From the NCBI GenBank assembly GCA_004193595.1, contig RPGQ01000037.1:54827-118826 (forward strand): a DNA stretch of 64,000 nucleotides, written 5' to 3'. The DNA comes from Desulfobacteraceae bacterium Eth-SRB2 (GTDB taxonomy: Bacteria; Desulfobacterota; Desulfobacteria; Desulfobacterales; UBA11574). The notes beneath the pieces were generated by a model. It made no database searches. It was not told the DNA's origin and saw only the letters and a program-made list of their open reading frames with translations. The position numbers and the translations under genes are program-made. Positions 8,336 to 17,361 of the stretch are shown piece after piece. How positions within the stretch are numbered: position 1 is the stretch's first letter; each line of letters opens with the position of its first letter.

Positions 8336-9145
8336 ATGAAAAAAATAGTTGGAATAAGATTCAAGCCTGCCGGAAAGATTTATGACTTTGACAGCGGTGC
8401 ATTTGTACTTAATCGGGGGGACCATGTGATCGTGGAAACCGAACAAGGACTTGCGTTCGGAACGGTTGCAGTAGTTCCGGTACCCTGTGATGATTCGACG
8501 GTAGGAGGAACAGGCAAGCCTTTAAAAATGGTATTTCGTCTGGCAAATAAAGAAGATTTTCATCAAAGAGAGAAGAATCTTAATACTGAGAAACAGGCCC
8601 ACTCCTATTGTATAGAATGCATCAATGAACTTAGGCTTAAAATGAACCTTTTTTCCGTTGAAAGCTCCTTTGATGCAAGCAAATTGACATTTTATTTCAC
8701 ATCTGAAGGTCGTGTTGACTTCCGGCAACTGGTCAAGATGCTTGTTAAAAAATTTGGTATTAGAATAGAGATGAGACAGGTGGGAATACGGAACCAAGCG
8801 AAGATGTGTGGCGGTATCGGTAGGTGCGGGCGCGAAATATGCTGCTCGGCATTTATTGAGAAATTTGGACCTGTCTCCATACGCATGGCAAAAGAACAAG
8901 GGCTGTCATTAAACCCCACAAAAATTTCCGGCCAGTGCGGCCGACTCATGTGTTGTCTTACCTTTGAATATGAAATGTACAAGAAAATTAAGTCACAATT
9001 TCCAAAAATCGGGGCAACCGTAAAAACCAAAAACGGGAAAGGCAAGGTAATTCGCCATAATACGATTTTCAATCGCATAGCAATTCGTTTAGATGATGGT
9101 CAGGATATAGAAGTTGGATTAGATAAAATCTTGACGGTCTCGTAA
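8336..9145 (+). CDS. ricT: RicT/YaaT-type PSP1-domain protein, C-terminus altered by a MITE
   Basis: The product has the PSP1 C-terminal domain with the cysteine clusters of RicT/YaaT: KMCGGIGRCGREICC near residue 160 and SGQCGRLMCC near 198. RicT in Bacillus is part of an Fe-S-containing complex with RicA and RicF that affects RNA processing. Position between holB and metG is typical for this family. The last codons (after DKI) and the stop TAA are supplied by a 177-bp inserted element. Without the insertion the frame would continue for five residues after DKI (FKGEK) and end in TAG at 9331-9333, just before metG. Confidence 0.88.
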   Translation: MKKIVGIRFKPAGKIYDFDSGAFVLNRGDHVIVETEQGLAFGTVAVVPVPCDDSTVGGTGKPLKMVFRLANKEDFHQREKNLNTEKQAHSYCIECINELRLKMNLFSVESSFDASKLTFYFTSEGRVDFRQLVKMLVKKFGIRIEMRQVGIRNQAKMCGGIGRCGREICCSAFIEKFGPVSIRMAKEQGLSLNPTKISGQCGRLMCCLTFEYEMYKKIKSQFPKIGATVKTKNGKGKVIRHNTIFNRIAIRLDDGQDIEVGLDKILTVS

Positions 9146-9309
9146 AAAGTCCAACTTCTGCGTTGTGCTGCATTTCGTAATCATTCAACGTACGAAAAGT
9201 ACGCCTCATGATCACAAAATTTGCGACGCCTTTTTATCCCGCCTATGTTTGGCAGGGGAATTTGAACTTTTTACCAAACCGTCTAAATCGGACTTTTTAC
9301 GAGTTCATC
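9133..9309. mobile_element. MITE-like element C, copy 1 (177 bp), inserted in the 3' end of ricT
   Basis: Terminal repeats GACGGTCTCGTAAAAAGTC on the left and GATGAACTCGTAAAAAGTC on the complementary right end (16 of 19 match). The element is flanked by a perfect 8-bp direct repeat AAAATCTT (9125-9132 and 9310-9317). Inside is a small palindrome around CGTACGAAAAGTACG. A nearly identical 177-bp copy lies in the opposite orientation at 39859-40035, with only a few differences by eye, so the insertions are recent relative to other repeats here. Confidence 0.87.
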
Positions 9310-9341
9310 AAAATCTTTAAGGGGGAAAAATAGGATTAAGA

Positions 9342-11264
9342 ATGTCAGAATCTTTTTATATAACAACACCGATCTACTATGTTAACGCCAGACCCCATCT
9401 TGGCCATGCATATACAACCATTGTAGCGGATATCGTCCGCAGGTTTCACTCCATGCGCCAAGTAAAAACTTTCTTTCTTACCGGTACGGACGAACACGGT
9501 GACAAGATTGTACGTGCTGCTAAAAAGGAGAATCTAAGCCCCAGGAACTATGTGGATAAGATAAGCGGGCTTTTTAAGACGCTCTGGCCTGAACTTAATA
9601 TAAAATACGATTGTTTTATCCGTACGACCGATACATCCCATATTGCAATTGTTGAACAGGTAATGCAAAAGATTTATGATTCCGGCGATATCTATTTCAG
9701 TAAATATGAAGGTCTTTACTGTTTTGGGTGCGAGCGTTTCTATACGGAACGGGAACTGGTTAACGGCAAATGTCCTGATCATGAAACCGAACCTGAACCT
9801 ATCGAAGAATCCAACTATTTTTTCAAGATGAGTCGTTATCAGGACTGGCTGATTAATCATATTAAAAACAATCCCGATTTTATAAGTCCGGAACGTTATA
9901 AAAACGAAGTTCTGTCCTTCCTTAAGGAACCCCTTGAGGATCTTTGCATATCCCGCCCCAAAAAAAGACTCAAATGGGGGATCACGCTGCCATTTGATAA
10001 AGACTATGTTACCTATGTATGGTTCGATGCACTTTTAAATTACGTTTCGGCATTGGGATATCCTGATGGGGATTTATTTAAAACATACTGGCCGGTTGTA
10101 CAACACATCGTGGGGAAAGATATTCTAAAGCCCCATGGCATTTACTGGCCCATCATTTTAAAGGCGGCGGGCATTCCGCTATATAAACAACTGCATGTTC
10201 ACGGATACTGGAATATCGATCAAAGCAAAATGTCAAAAAGCATGGGAAATGTAGTAGAACCGCTTCAAATGAAAAATGTTTACGGACTCGATACATTCAG
10301 ATTTTTTCTGATGCGAGATATGGTTTTCGGGCTTGATTCCAACTTCAGTGAAAAGGCACTGGTACAGCGCATTAATTCTGATCTTGCAAATGATCTTGGG
10401 AACCTGTTCAGCAGGGTTCTAACAATGGTGCATAAATATTTTTCAGGAGTGGTTCCACAAGTCGATACCCGGATAGAAGAGGAACTTGGGCTCGGGCTGA
10501 AATCTGATGCATTGCAAGCCATTAAAACTTACGAAAAAAATATGGGGGCCTTTGCCTTTCACAAGGCGCTCATGGCCATCTGGGAACTTATCAGCCAAAT
10601 GAACAAGTATATTGATATTACCACCCCCTGGGTACTTGCAAAGAAAAAATCGAGCAAAAAACAACTTGAAGTTGTAATTTATAACCTCCTCGAATCCCTT
10701 AGAATCATATCCGGCCTTATCTATCCCATAATGCCGGAAACGGCTGAGACCATGCAAAAACATCTGGGGTTGGACCCGAAAAAGCCATTTTATAATCTTG
10801 ATTCTCTCAAATCATGGAAGACCCTGATTCCCGGCACGAACTTGCCTAAATCAATTACACTCTTTCCGAGGATAGAACAAAAAAAGGAGGGTGCTTTATC
10901 GCCGGGAGTAAGGGATCGAAGTTCCGAACCGGCTGCGATCAAGCCCGAAATAACCCTCGATACACTCAACAAGGTCGATTTCAGGGTGGCTACCGTGATC
11001 CATGCAGAAGCAATACCCAGAGCGAAAAAGCTGCTTAAACTTGAAGTTGACCTGGGTAAAAGGAAAACCATTATTGCCGGCATTTCTGCAGATTATACTC
11101 CCGAAGATTTGATAGGCAAACAGGTCATTATCGTTGCAAATCTCAAACCTGCCAAATTGATGGGGATACTTTCCCAGGGCATGTTGTTGGCCGCTGTTGA
11201 TGAAAAAGGGTGTACGGTGGCAACGCTGGACAAAAAAGTAAAACCGGGAACATCTCTAAGCTAA
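9342..11264 (+). CDS. metG: Methionyl-tRNA synthetase with C-terminal tRNA-binding domain
   Basis: Charges tRNA-Met with methionine. The 640-residue product has the class I signature HLGH near residue 18, a zinc knuckle (CFGC...CPDH, about 127-147), the KMSKS loop near residue 297, an anticodon-binding helical domain, and a C-terminal EMAPII/Arc1p-like tRNA-binding domain (VDFRVATVIHAEAIPRAKKLL, about 540-640) that serves dimerisation. The ATG at 9342 lies 8 bases after the reconstructed original stop of ricT, and the GGGGG run at 9321 is a possible ribosome-binding site. A MITE follows its stop almost directly. Confidence 0.97.
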   Translation: MSESFYITTPIYYVNARPHLGHAYTTIVADIVRRFHSMRQVKTFFLTGTDEHGDKIVRAAKKENLSPRNYVDKISGLFKTLWPELNIKYDCFIRTTDTSHIAIVEQVMQKIYDSGDIYFSKYEGLYCFGCERFYTERELVNGKCPDHETEPEPIEESNYFFKMSRYQDWLINHIKNNPDFISPERYKNEVLSFLKEPLEDLCISRPKKRLKWGITLPFDKDYVTYVWFDALLNYVSALGYPDGDLFKTYWPVVQHIVGKDILKPHGIYWPIILKAAGIPLYKQLHVHGYWNIDQSKMSKSMGNVVEPLQMKNVYGLDTFRFFLMRDMVFGLDSNFSEKALVQRINSDLANDLGNLFSRVLTMVHKYFSGVVPQVDTRIEEELGLGLKSDALQAIKTYEKNMGAFAFHKALMAIWELISQMNKYIDITTPWVLAKKKSSKKQLEVVIYNLLESLRIISGLIYPIMPETAETMQKHLGLDPKKPFYNLDSLKSWKTLIPGTNLPKSITLFPRIEQKKEGALSPGVRDRSSEPAAIKPEITLDTLNKVDFRVATVIHAEAIPRAKKLLKLEVDLGKRKTIIAGISADYTPEDLIGKQVIIVANLKPAKLMGILSQGMLLAAVDEKGCTVATLDKKVKPGTSLS

Positions 11265-11272
11265 AGATGAAA

Positions 11273-11630
11273 CGGGTGTAAATCAAGGCCGTTGGTAAAC
11301 GCTGATCCTTGTCTATTGACAAACCGTGGCTCCGAAGCCCTTTTTTTAAGTGTCAGGGTTAAGGGGGAAACGAGGTGATCAATAGCAATTATATGGACGT
11401 GGAGGATCTTGAGGTCTATAAAAAGTTGTGTCGGTTACACATTTGTTGAATGGATTGGAGAAAACATTGGAGCGGAAAGTCCCAGAGCGAGAACGCCGCT
11501 GGCAGTTAACTGAGGAAACGGCAGTGTATGGTGTAAATGATGAATCGTTCCCTCAGGGCTGCATGCCTCCTGACACCTGACACCTAATAGCCATGGCAAT
11601 CTTAGCAAACAACAGTCTTGATTTAAACAC
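11273..11630. mobile_element. MITE-like element D, copy 1 (about 358 bp)
   Basis: The ends pair as GGGTGTAAATCAAG on the left and GTGTTTAAATCAAG on the complementary right end, followed inward by similar GTTGGTAAACG/GTTGTTTGCTAAG sequence. It is flanked by AGATGAAA (11265-11272) and AGATGAAC (11631-11638), an 8-bp direct repeat with one mismatch, starting one base after the metG stop. A shorter copy with the same ends lies at 40942-41180. This copy carries extra interior sequence that resembles a decayed small gene. Confidence 0.75.
11393..11580 (+). pseudogene. Possible remnant of a four-helix-bundle (S23/IVP-like) protein inside MITE D
   Basis: An ATG at 11393 gives MDVEDLEVYKKLCRLHIC and then a stop. 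This resembles the N-terminal DLEVYKKL helix of the four-helix-bundle family found in 23S rRNA intervening sequences and as free genes. In another frame, from 11467, PERERRWQLTEE resembles the following PKEERWALT-type helix. Both pieces are short and lie in different frames, so any gene is broken. The identification rests on about 30 residues of weak similarity. Confidence 0.3.
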
Positions 11631-11656
11631 AGATGAACTTAGAGATTTCGGTCCAA

Positions 11657-11675
11657 TTGGAATGATGGAATAATG
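11657..11675. repeat. Octamer repeat overlapping the transpeptidase start codon
   Basis: TTGGAATGATGGAATAATG contains two octamers (TGGAATGA, TGGAATAA), and its final ATG (11673-11675) is the only reasonable start of the next gene. The GGAA within it sits very close to the start, so the repeat may double as the ribosome-binding region. Confidence 0.6.
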
Positions 11676-13052
11676 ATTCCCCAAAGACTTGAAACCGAAC
11701 AAGCAGCCCTTGAAAGACCGGGATGGAGAGAGTATCAGTATAATTTGAGATGGGCTGCCGCCAAAAAAAGATTAATCAATAAAACCATTAAATTATTCAC
11801 CCTGGTTATTGCTTTACTTGTTGCGGGTTACGGAACATTCGTCGGTTTTGGCGAAAAATCATTTTCTCATTTGATTGCGAATTATTTTTCTTCATCCCAT
11901 GATAAAAAAATCGATCCTCGCCTCAATTATGGCAAGTTAATCGACAAAAGCAATGTCAGGGATCTTCTTAAAAGCATATCATTTGTAAACCTTAAAAATA
12001 AGAGTTTCGACTTTTTTTCAGATGGTGGTAAATTTCGAATTGACACCAGTCTTGACATAGAACTGCAGGAATTTCTAATAAAAAAGCTGGATTTAGGCAC
12101 ATCCAGATACATAGGGATAGTGTGTATGGATCCTGCAACCGGCAAGGTCTTATCTATGGTCGGTTTTGATAAGACAGATCCGTCTAACAACCCCTGCGTG
12201 GACAGCAGATTCCCTGCAGCGAGTATCTTTAAAATCGTTACCGCATCCGCAGTTGTTGAGAAATGTGGTCTTAATCCAGGGTCTAAGCTTTCATATAACG
12301 GTAGAAAACATACCCTGTATAAATCCCAGCTTAAAGAGCGGATAAACAGGTATACCAACCGGATAACATTTCGGGACTCATTTGCACAGTCGGTTAATCC
12401 TGTGTTTGGGAAAATTGGCGCCCTTTACCTTGGGAAAAATACGCTTGAAAAGTATGCCGATGCCTTTGACTTCAACAAAGACATCGATTTTGAGATTGAG
12501 ATTGCTCCGAGTTTCGTCAATTTATCCGATGAACCTTACCAGTGGGCCGAGGTTGCCTGCGGATTCAACAATAAAACAAAAATCTCTCCCCTTCACGGTG
12601 CAATGATGGCTTCGGCAATCATCAACCAGGGAAGCATCATGGAACCTACGGTAGTGGATAAGATCATTAACGAAAAAGGAGAGATTATTTACCGAAATCG
12701 TTTGGTCACGATCAACCAGGCAATTACCCCCAGGGCATCTGATATCCTTAATCAACTCATGGCGGCCACCATTCGCTCAGGTACGGGGAAAAAGGCTTTC
12801 AGGGGATACAGGAAAGATAAAATCCTTTCTAGACTCAATATTGGCGGCAAAACAGGCTCCATTGACAACAAATCTCACGATGCCCGGTATGACTGGTTTG
12901 TGGGATTTGCCGAAGAAAAAAACGGTCCGAAAAAGATAGCCTTATCGGTTATTGTGGCCCATGAAAAATATATTGGCCTAAGAGCGAGTTATTACGCACG
13001 GATTGCAATGAGAAAATATTTCCGCAGTTATTTTGAAAAAACCGCTTCTTGA
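11673..13052 (+). CDS. Penicillin-binding-protein transpeptidase (FtsI/MrdA-type catalytic domain)
   Basis: A peptidoglycan DD-transpeptidase-like protein of 459 residues. One membrane segment lies near residues 36-58 (LFTLVIALLVAGYGTFVGFG), so the rest is periplasmic. The catalytic triad of motifs is present: SIFK (SxxK) near residue 187, SVN (SxN) near 243, and KTGS near 393. It is shorter than FtsI or PBP2 because the region before the transpeptidase domain is only about 120 residues, so the usual dimerisation module is absent or replaced. It may have a specialised role. It is followed by the GlmS-like giant, and both relate to peptidoglycan or amino-sugar metabolism. Confidence 0.85.
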   Translation: MIPQRLETEQAALERPGWREYQYNLRWAAAKKRLINKTIKLFTLVIALLVAGYGTFVGFGEKSFSHLIANYFSSSHDKKIDPRLNYGKLIDKSNVRDLLKSISFVNLKNKSFDFFSDGGKFRIDTSLDIELQEFLIKKLDLGTSRYIGIVCMDPATGKVLSMVGFDKTDPSNNPCVDSRFPAASIFKIVTASAVVEKCGLNPGSKLSYNGRKHTLYKSQLKERINRYTNRITFRDSFAQSVNPVFGKIGALYLGKNTLEKYADAFDFNKDIDFEIEIAPSFVNLSDEPYQWAEVACGFNNKTKISPLHGAMMASAIINQGSIMEPTVVDKIINEKGEIIYRNRLVTINQAITPRASDILNQLMAATIRSGTGKKAFRGYRKDKILSRLNIGGKTGSIDNKSHDARYDWFVGFAEEKNGPKKIALSVIVAHEKYIGLRASYYARIAMRKYFRSYFEKTAS

Positions 13053-13208
13053 TGTCTAAAACCTTAACCGTGATGAATTCGACGTTTCGCGAATTCATGG
13101 ATATTGGGAATATCAATGAATTGTTTAATTAATATCTTCAGTTTTATCAGGCAGATGTTTGACCTAATTTTGGGTTGTCTTTTAGCAGACGTATATTTTG
13201 GGAAACAT

Positions 13209-16200
13209 ATGGCCGACCTGCCGGATGGCTCTATAGTATTTTTTCCATGCCAAGATGACATTCTGTGTTGCGGACTCACAGGGATTGTTTCCTTTAAGAA
13301 AAAGAATAAAACAGACGACCGTATGGACATTAACTCTTTCAAGGATATGCTCATAAAAATCCGGGACCTTTGCTATGCAAACTGCAAGCAAAATGATTTG
13401 AATCTTGAAGATCATTATCTGGGTGGGGAAAAGCAGATTCACGCTTTTTTCCAAAACGTGCGAAACTTAAAATGTAATAATCTTTTTTATAATCTTTTCA
13501 TTCACAGGGAAAGTCAGCGCGAACTTAAAAAAATTGCCGATCGCCTTTTTGAATTCATCGATAAAGAAGAACGGCTGCTGGACCACCATATGGGGCGCCT
13601 TGAGTCTGATGAGGTGGATATTCTGTCATGGCGTATGGATTGTATCAAGGACATTGCCTGGTGCCTCACTTCAGAAATTTATAATAATATCAAAAAGCTA
13701 AAAGATTTATTAAGAAATGACCATGAAACTCCCACCCGTTATGAAGTCAATATTTTCAAACAGATCAATGCCATACTGAATAGTATCGACCGTCTTGAGG
13801 TCAGGGGCCGCGATTCCGCAGGAATATCCATGATGTTTGTTTTCGATGCTTCTGAATTTGAGAGGTTCGAAGAAACAATAAAAAAAGCGAATCTTTATGA
13901 TCAGTTAAAAGAGCGTTCCACCCGTGATGTCCTGGTTAATCTGGGAATCAAAATAAATGAGTCAGAAGATAAAAACGGTGAAAAACGTGTTGCCATTGCC
14001 ATTACTTATAAAGTTGCCGCTGAAGTGGGGCGTCTTGGAGATAATGTTCGTTTACTGCGCAACCATATAAAAAACGATACGATTCTCTACAAACTGGTCT
14101 CATTTTACCCGAAATACCATACAATCTCCGCCCACACGCGCTGGGCATCAGTGGGCGCCATCAGCGAACCCAACTGTCATCCTGTGGATAACAGTACCAC
14201 AGGTAGCGGCGTTCCAAAAAGTGGAATCATACACGCCTGTCTGAACGGAGATATTGATAATTATCTGGAACTTAAAAATGAATATGAAAGGCATGGATGT
14301 CTTATACCTGAAGATATTACTACAGATACAAAGATCATTCCACTTCAGATTGAAAAGTATATTAACCAGGGTGTCGAGGTTCAAGAAGCATTTCGCCTGG
14401 CGGTGAATGACTTCAAGGGGTCACATGCCATATCAATGCATACGGATCTGGCTCCGGGCAAGGTCTTTCTGGCCCAGAAAGGAAGCGGTCAGGCCATTTT
14501 TGTCGGTATTGCAAAAGATTACTATATGCCGACTTCAGAGGTCTACGGGCTGATTGAAGAGACTCCTTTTTTTATTAAGATGGACGGTGAAAAAGAAGTA
14601 CAAGGCAAAAACGGCATGACCCGGGGACAGATTTTTATCTTGAATCAGGATTCCGCCGGAGGCATGGACGGCATTAAAGCATTCTATTATGATAACACCC
14701 CGGTTGACCCTGGTAAAAATGATATAAAGCATACCGAAATTACTTCAAGAGACATTGATCGCCAGGATTTTCCCCATTATTTTTTAAAAGAAATTTCGGA
14801 ATCTCCGAATTCTGTGGAAAAGACCCTTAAGAAGCGATGGAAAATCAAGGAAGGTAAAATCGATCGGTATATGATAACTCTGGATGAAAAGACATTTCCT
14901 GAAACCTTGCAAAAGGCCCTGCTGGATAAAAAAATACGACGAATCTTTTTTGTTGGGCAGGGTACCGCCGGTGTTGCCGCCCATGTATGTGCAGACATTT
15001 TGAGTTATTATATGGACGATCCCTGGTTTTATATCAGTGCAATTAAAGCATCCGAACTGAGCGGGTTTAAACTTAATGACGAGGACGATAAAAGAATGAT
15101 GGCGGACTCCCTTGTAATTGCCATCAGCCAGTCCGGAACAACCACAGACACAAATCGTACCGTGGATATGGTGAAAGAAAGAGGCGCCCATACCATGGCC
15201 ATAGTGAACCGCAGGGATTCGGATATTACCTTCAAGGTTGACGGTGTGATGTACACCAGCAGCGGCAGGGATATCGAGATGTCGGTCGCTTCTACAAAAG
15301 CCTTCTATTCTCAAATCGTCGCAGGTGCTCTTCTGGGTCTTAAGATTGCCAAACTTCTGGATAGAAGAAGTGATGACTTTGTTGCAGCACAAATTAAAGA
15401 GCTCCTTGCAATGCCCGGCCATATGAGAAAAATCCTTTCAATGCATAACAAAATCGGTGATTCTGCAAAAAGACTTGCCACAACCAAGACATACTGGGCC
15501 GCCGTTGGCAGCGGTCCCAACAAGGCTTCCGCAGATGAAATCAGGATCAAACTGAGTGAACTTTGCTATAAAACGATTTCATCTGATTATGTTGAAGATA
15601 AAAAACACATCGATCTTTCATCGGAACCGCTGATCATTGTTTGCGCCGCCGGAGCCAGGGGGTCGGTAATTGGAGATATTATAAAGGATACGGCAATATT
15701 CCAGGCACATAAAGCCACGGTCGTTGTCATAGCCAACGAAGGTGAAAACCGATTTGAGCCCTATGCAGCGGATGTTTTACACGTCCCGATTGTCAGTGAG
15801 CATTTTGCCCCCATCCTGAACACCCTGGTGGGACATATCTGGGGATATTACGCTGCCATGACCATTAATGAAGGGTCACGTTTTCTTTACGGGTTCAATA
15901 AAGATATCCAGAAAACCGTAGACGATTATGCGGATAAAGGCATGGATGTTTACGAATTGATCCTTGAAAAATCCTTCAGGGAAAAAATTGCTTTTTTCTA
16001 TAAAGAGTTCAGAAGAAAAAAAAGCGATAACAGTTTTCCGTCTGCCATGGGACTTGAAGCAGCATCGGACCTGACGTTGCTTTTAAAATATCTGTCCGGG
16101 AGACTGCCGGTATCTGATTTTGAAATAGACTTCGGGAAAAAGGGTACGGCGCTGAACATGCTAAACACGCTTTTTGAGTGTTTGGGAGAATCGATTAACT

Positions 16201-16862
16201 GCATGTCCCGACCTGTGGATGCTATCCGGCACCAGGCCAAAACCGTCACTGTGGGGACAAGCCGTATCAGTGAGAAGGTGGAAGGAATACTGTTCGAAAC
16301 ATTGATCCAATACAATATCGACGCGTCTCAGCTTATTAACAGGAATATTATGGTTCTTAAAAATTTGCAGGGAATCGTTTCGGATATAAAAGGAGCCATT
16401 TTTTACAGAATCCAAGGCCTGAACCTTCTCGGCGAACCCACAGATCAAACCACAATAGAAATAATAAAGAAAGACGGCACGTTAAAACCGATTGCGTCCC
16501 GTGTAGAAACCGACTCTCTGCTTAAGGGGACCAAAAGAATTATTGTACGGGAAGGTAATGTATATATCGGCAAAGGACGGAAAGACGACCGAAGCATTAT
16601 CGTTATTCCGATTATATCCGACTCTCCCGCCACACCGAATTTGATTGAATATATACTATTGTTGAATATATCGTTTAAAGAAAATGTTCCCTTGGATGTA
16701 AAGATAAAGGCCCTGGGCGGAAAATATGAGCGCATCAAAAACATTGTCCAGGAAAACAGTGTGGTGTGGGATGAACAGTATATTGAGCTTGTGGGGATGA
16801 AAGAGCTTTTTGGAATATCTGCGGAAAAAATCGGGGAATTCATTGTTTCCCGTGTATCATGA
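13209..16862 (+). CDS. Giant GlmS-like protein: class II amidotransferase + two SIS domains + unknown C-terminal region
   Basis: Related to glutamine:fructose-6-phosphate aminotransferase but about twice its size (1217 residues from this ATG; up to 1252 from TTG at 13104). In the longest numbering the glutaminase motifs are CGLTGIV (Cys56), RGRDSAGI (about 234), HTRWASVG (about 344) and CLNGDIDN. GlmS has about 70 residues between the first two; here there are about 170. The SIS domains follow: VGQGTAG and SQSGTTTDTN (about 612-780, with the substrate-loop match ASTKAF), then a second with GSGPNKASADEIRIK (about 790-940). About 300 residues at the C-terminus match nothing I know. The nucleophilic cysteine is not at the N-terminus, so a propeptide of 19-20 residues must be removed, as in PurF, if the enzyme is active. 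The start is uncertain. Confidence 0.8.
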   Translation: MADLPDGSIVFFPCQDDILCCGLTGIVSFKKKNKTDDRMDINSFKDMLIKIRDLCYANCKQNDLNLEDHYLGGEKQIHAFFQNVRNLKCNNLFYNLFIHRESQRELKKIADRLFEFIDKEERLLDHHMGRLESDEVDILSWRMDCIKDIAWCLTSEIYNNIKKLKDLLRNDHETPTRYEVNIFKQINAILNSIDRLEVRGRDSAGISMMFVFDASEFERFEETIKKANLYDQLKERSTRDVLVNLGIKINESEDKNGEKRVAIAITYKVAAEVGRLGDNVRLLRNHIKNDTILYKLVSFYPKYHTISAHTRWASVGAISEPNCHPVDNSTTGSGVPKSGIIHACLNGDIDNYLELKNEYERHGCLIPEDITTDTKIIPLQIEKYINQGVEVQEAFRLAVNDFKGSHAISMHTDLAPGKVFLAQKGSGQAIFVGIAKDYYMPTSEVYGLIEETPFFIKMDGEKEVQGKNGMTRGQIFILNQDSAGGMDGIKAFYYDNTPVDPGKNDIKHTEITSRDIDRQDFPHYFLKEISESPNSVEKTLKKRWKIKEGKIDRYMITLDEKTFPETLQKALLDKKIRRIFFVGQGTAGVAAHVCADILSYYMDDPWFYISAIKASELSGFKLNDEDDKRMMADSLVIAISQSGTTTDTNRTVDMVKERGAHTMAIVNRRDSDITFKVDGVMYTSSGRDIEMSVASTKAFYSQIVAGALLGLKIAKLLDRRSDDFVAAQIKELLAMPGHMRKILSMHNKIGDSAKRLATTKTYWAAVGSGPNKASADEIRIKLSELCYKTISSDYVEDKKHIDLSSEPLIIVCAAGARGSVIGDIIKDTAIFQAHKATVVVIANEGENRFEPYAADVLHVPIVSEHFAPILNTLVGHIWGYYAAMTINEGSRFLYGFNKDIQKTVDDYADKGMDVYELILEKSFREKIAFFYKEFRRKKSDNSFPSAMGLEAASDLTLLLKYLSGRLPVSDFEIDFGKKGTALNMLNTLFECLGESINCMSRPVDAIRHQAKTVTVGTSRISEKVEGILFETLIQYNIDASQLINRNIMVLKNLQGIVSDIKGAIFYRIQGLNLLGEPTDQTTIEIIKKDGTLKPIASRVETDSLLKGTKRIIVREGNVYIGKGRKDDRSIIVIPIISDSPATPNLIEYILLLNISFKENVPLDVKIKALGGKYERIKNIVQENSVVWDEQYIELVGMKELFGISAEKIGEFIVSRVS

Positions 16863-16929
16863 TTTGTGTCAATTTAGTCCTTTGGTAACCGTTTAAAAAA
16901 TAGAACCAAAAACATACAGGAGATGAGAA

Positions 16930-17349
16930 ATGCCTGATAAAAAAGATTTTATTATCAAAGACAAAAGAATGTTCGCGGAAGGGGATCCGGAAAAACAGGA
17001 TCAAGAAACCAAAGAAGAAACGGCCAAACCTTCAAATGAGGAGGTTAAGGCAAGCGAATCAGAAGAGGCGGCTGCTCCTGAGGAGGATAAAACAGATTAT
17101 CAACTCCCGAAAATCAATTTTGCCACCTTTATTTTTTCGTTGAATTCATCTGTACTGTTACAACTCGGACTCATAGACGATCCTGCCACCGGGAAAAAGA
17201 CGAAGACCCTGCCCCTTGCAAAACAGACCATAGATATTTTAGGCATGCTGGAAGAAAAAACCCGAGGGAATTTGACAAAGGACGAAGAGAACATGCTGAA
17301 AAATATTCTATATGACCTGAGGATGATATATGTAAAAGAAAAGGGATAA
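16930..17349 (+). CDS. DUF1844-domain protein
   Basis: A 139-residue protein with an acidic, low-complexity N-terminal half (runs of E, K and A, residues about 15-58) and a conserved C-terminal domain INFATFIFSLNSSVLLQLG...AKQTIDILGMLEEKTRGNL. That domain is DUF1844, found in many Desulfobacterota and Myxococcota. Its function is unknown. It lies 12 bp before ispE and after the GlmS-like gene, and is probably co-transcribed with ispE. ATG preceded by GGAGATGAGAA gives a good ribosome-binding site. Confidence 0.85.
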   Translation: MPDKKDFIIKDKRMFAEGDPEKQDQETKEETAKPSNEEVKASESEEAAAPEEDKTDYQLPKINFATFIFSLNSSVLLQLGLIDDPATGKKTKTLPLAKQTIDILGMLEEKTRGNLTKDEENMLKNILYDLRMIYVKEKG

Positions 17350-17361
17350 TCCGGATATGTC

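Noticed and set aside
14784..15422. 212-codon minus-strand frame inside the GlmS-like gene
   Set aside because: Lies wholly antisense to the conserved first SIS domain and has no family resemblance.
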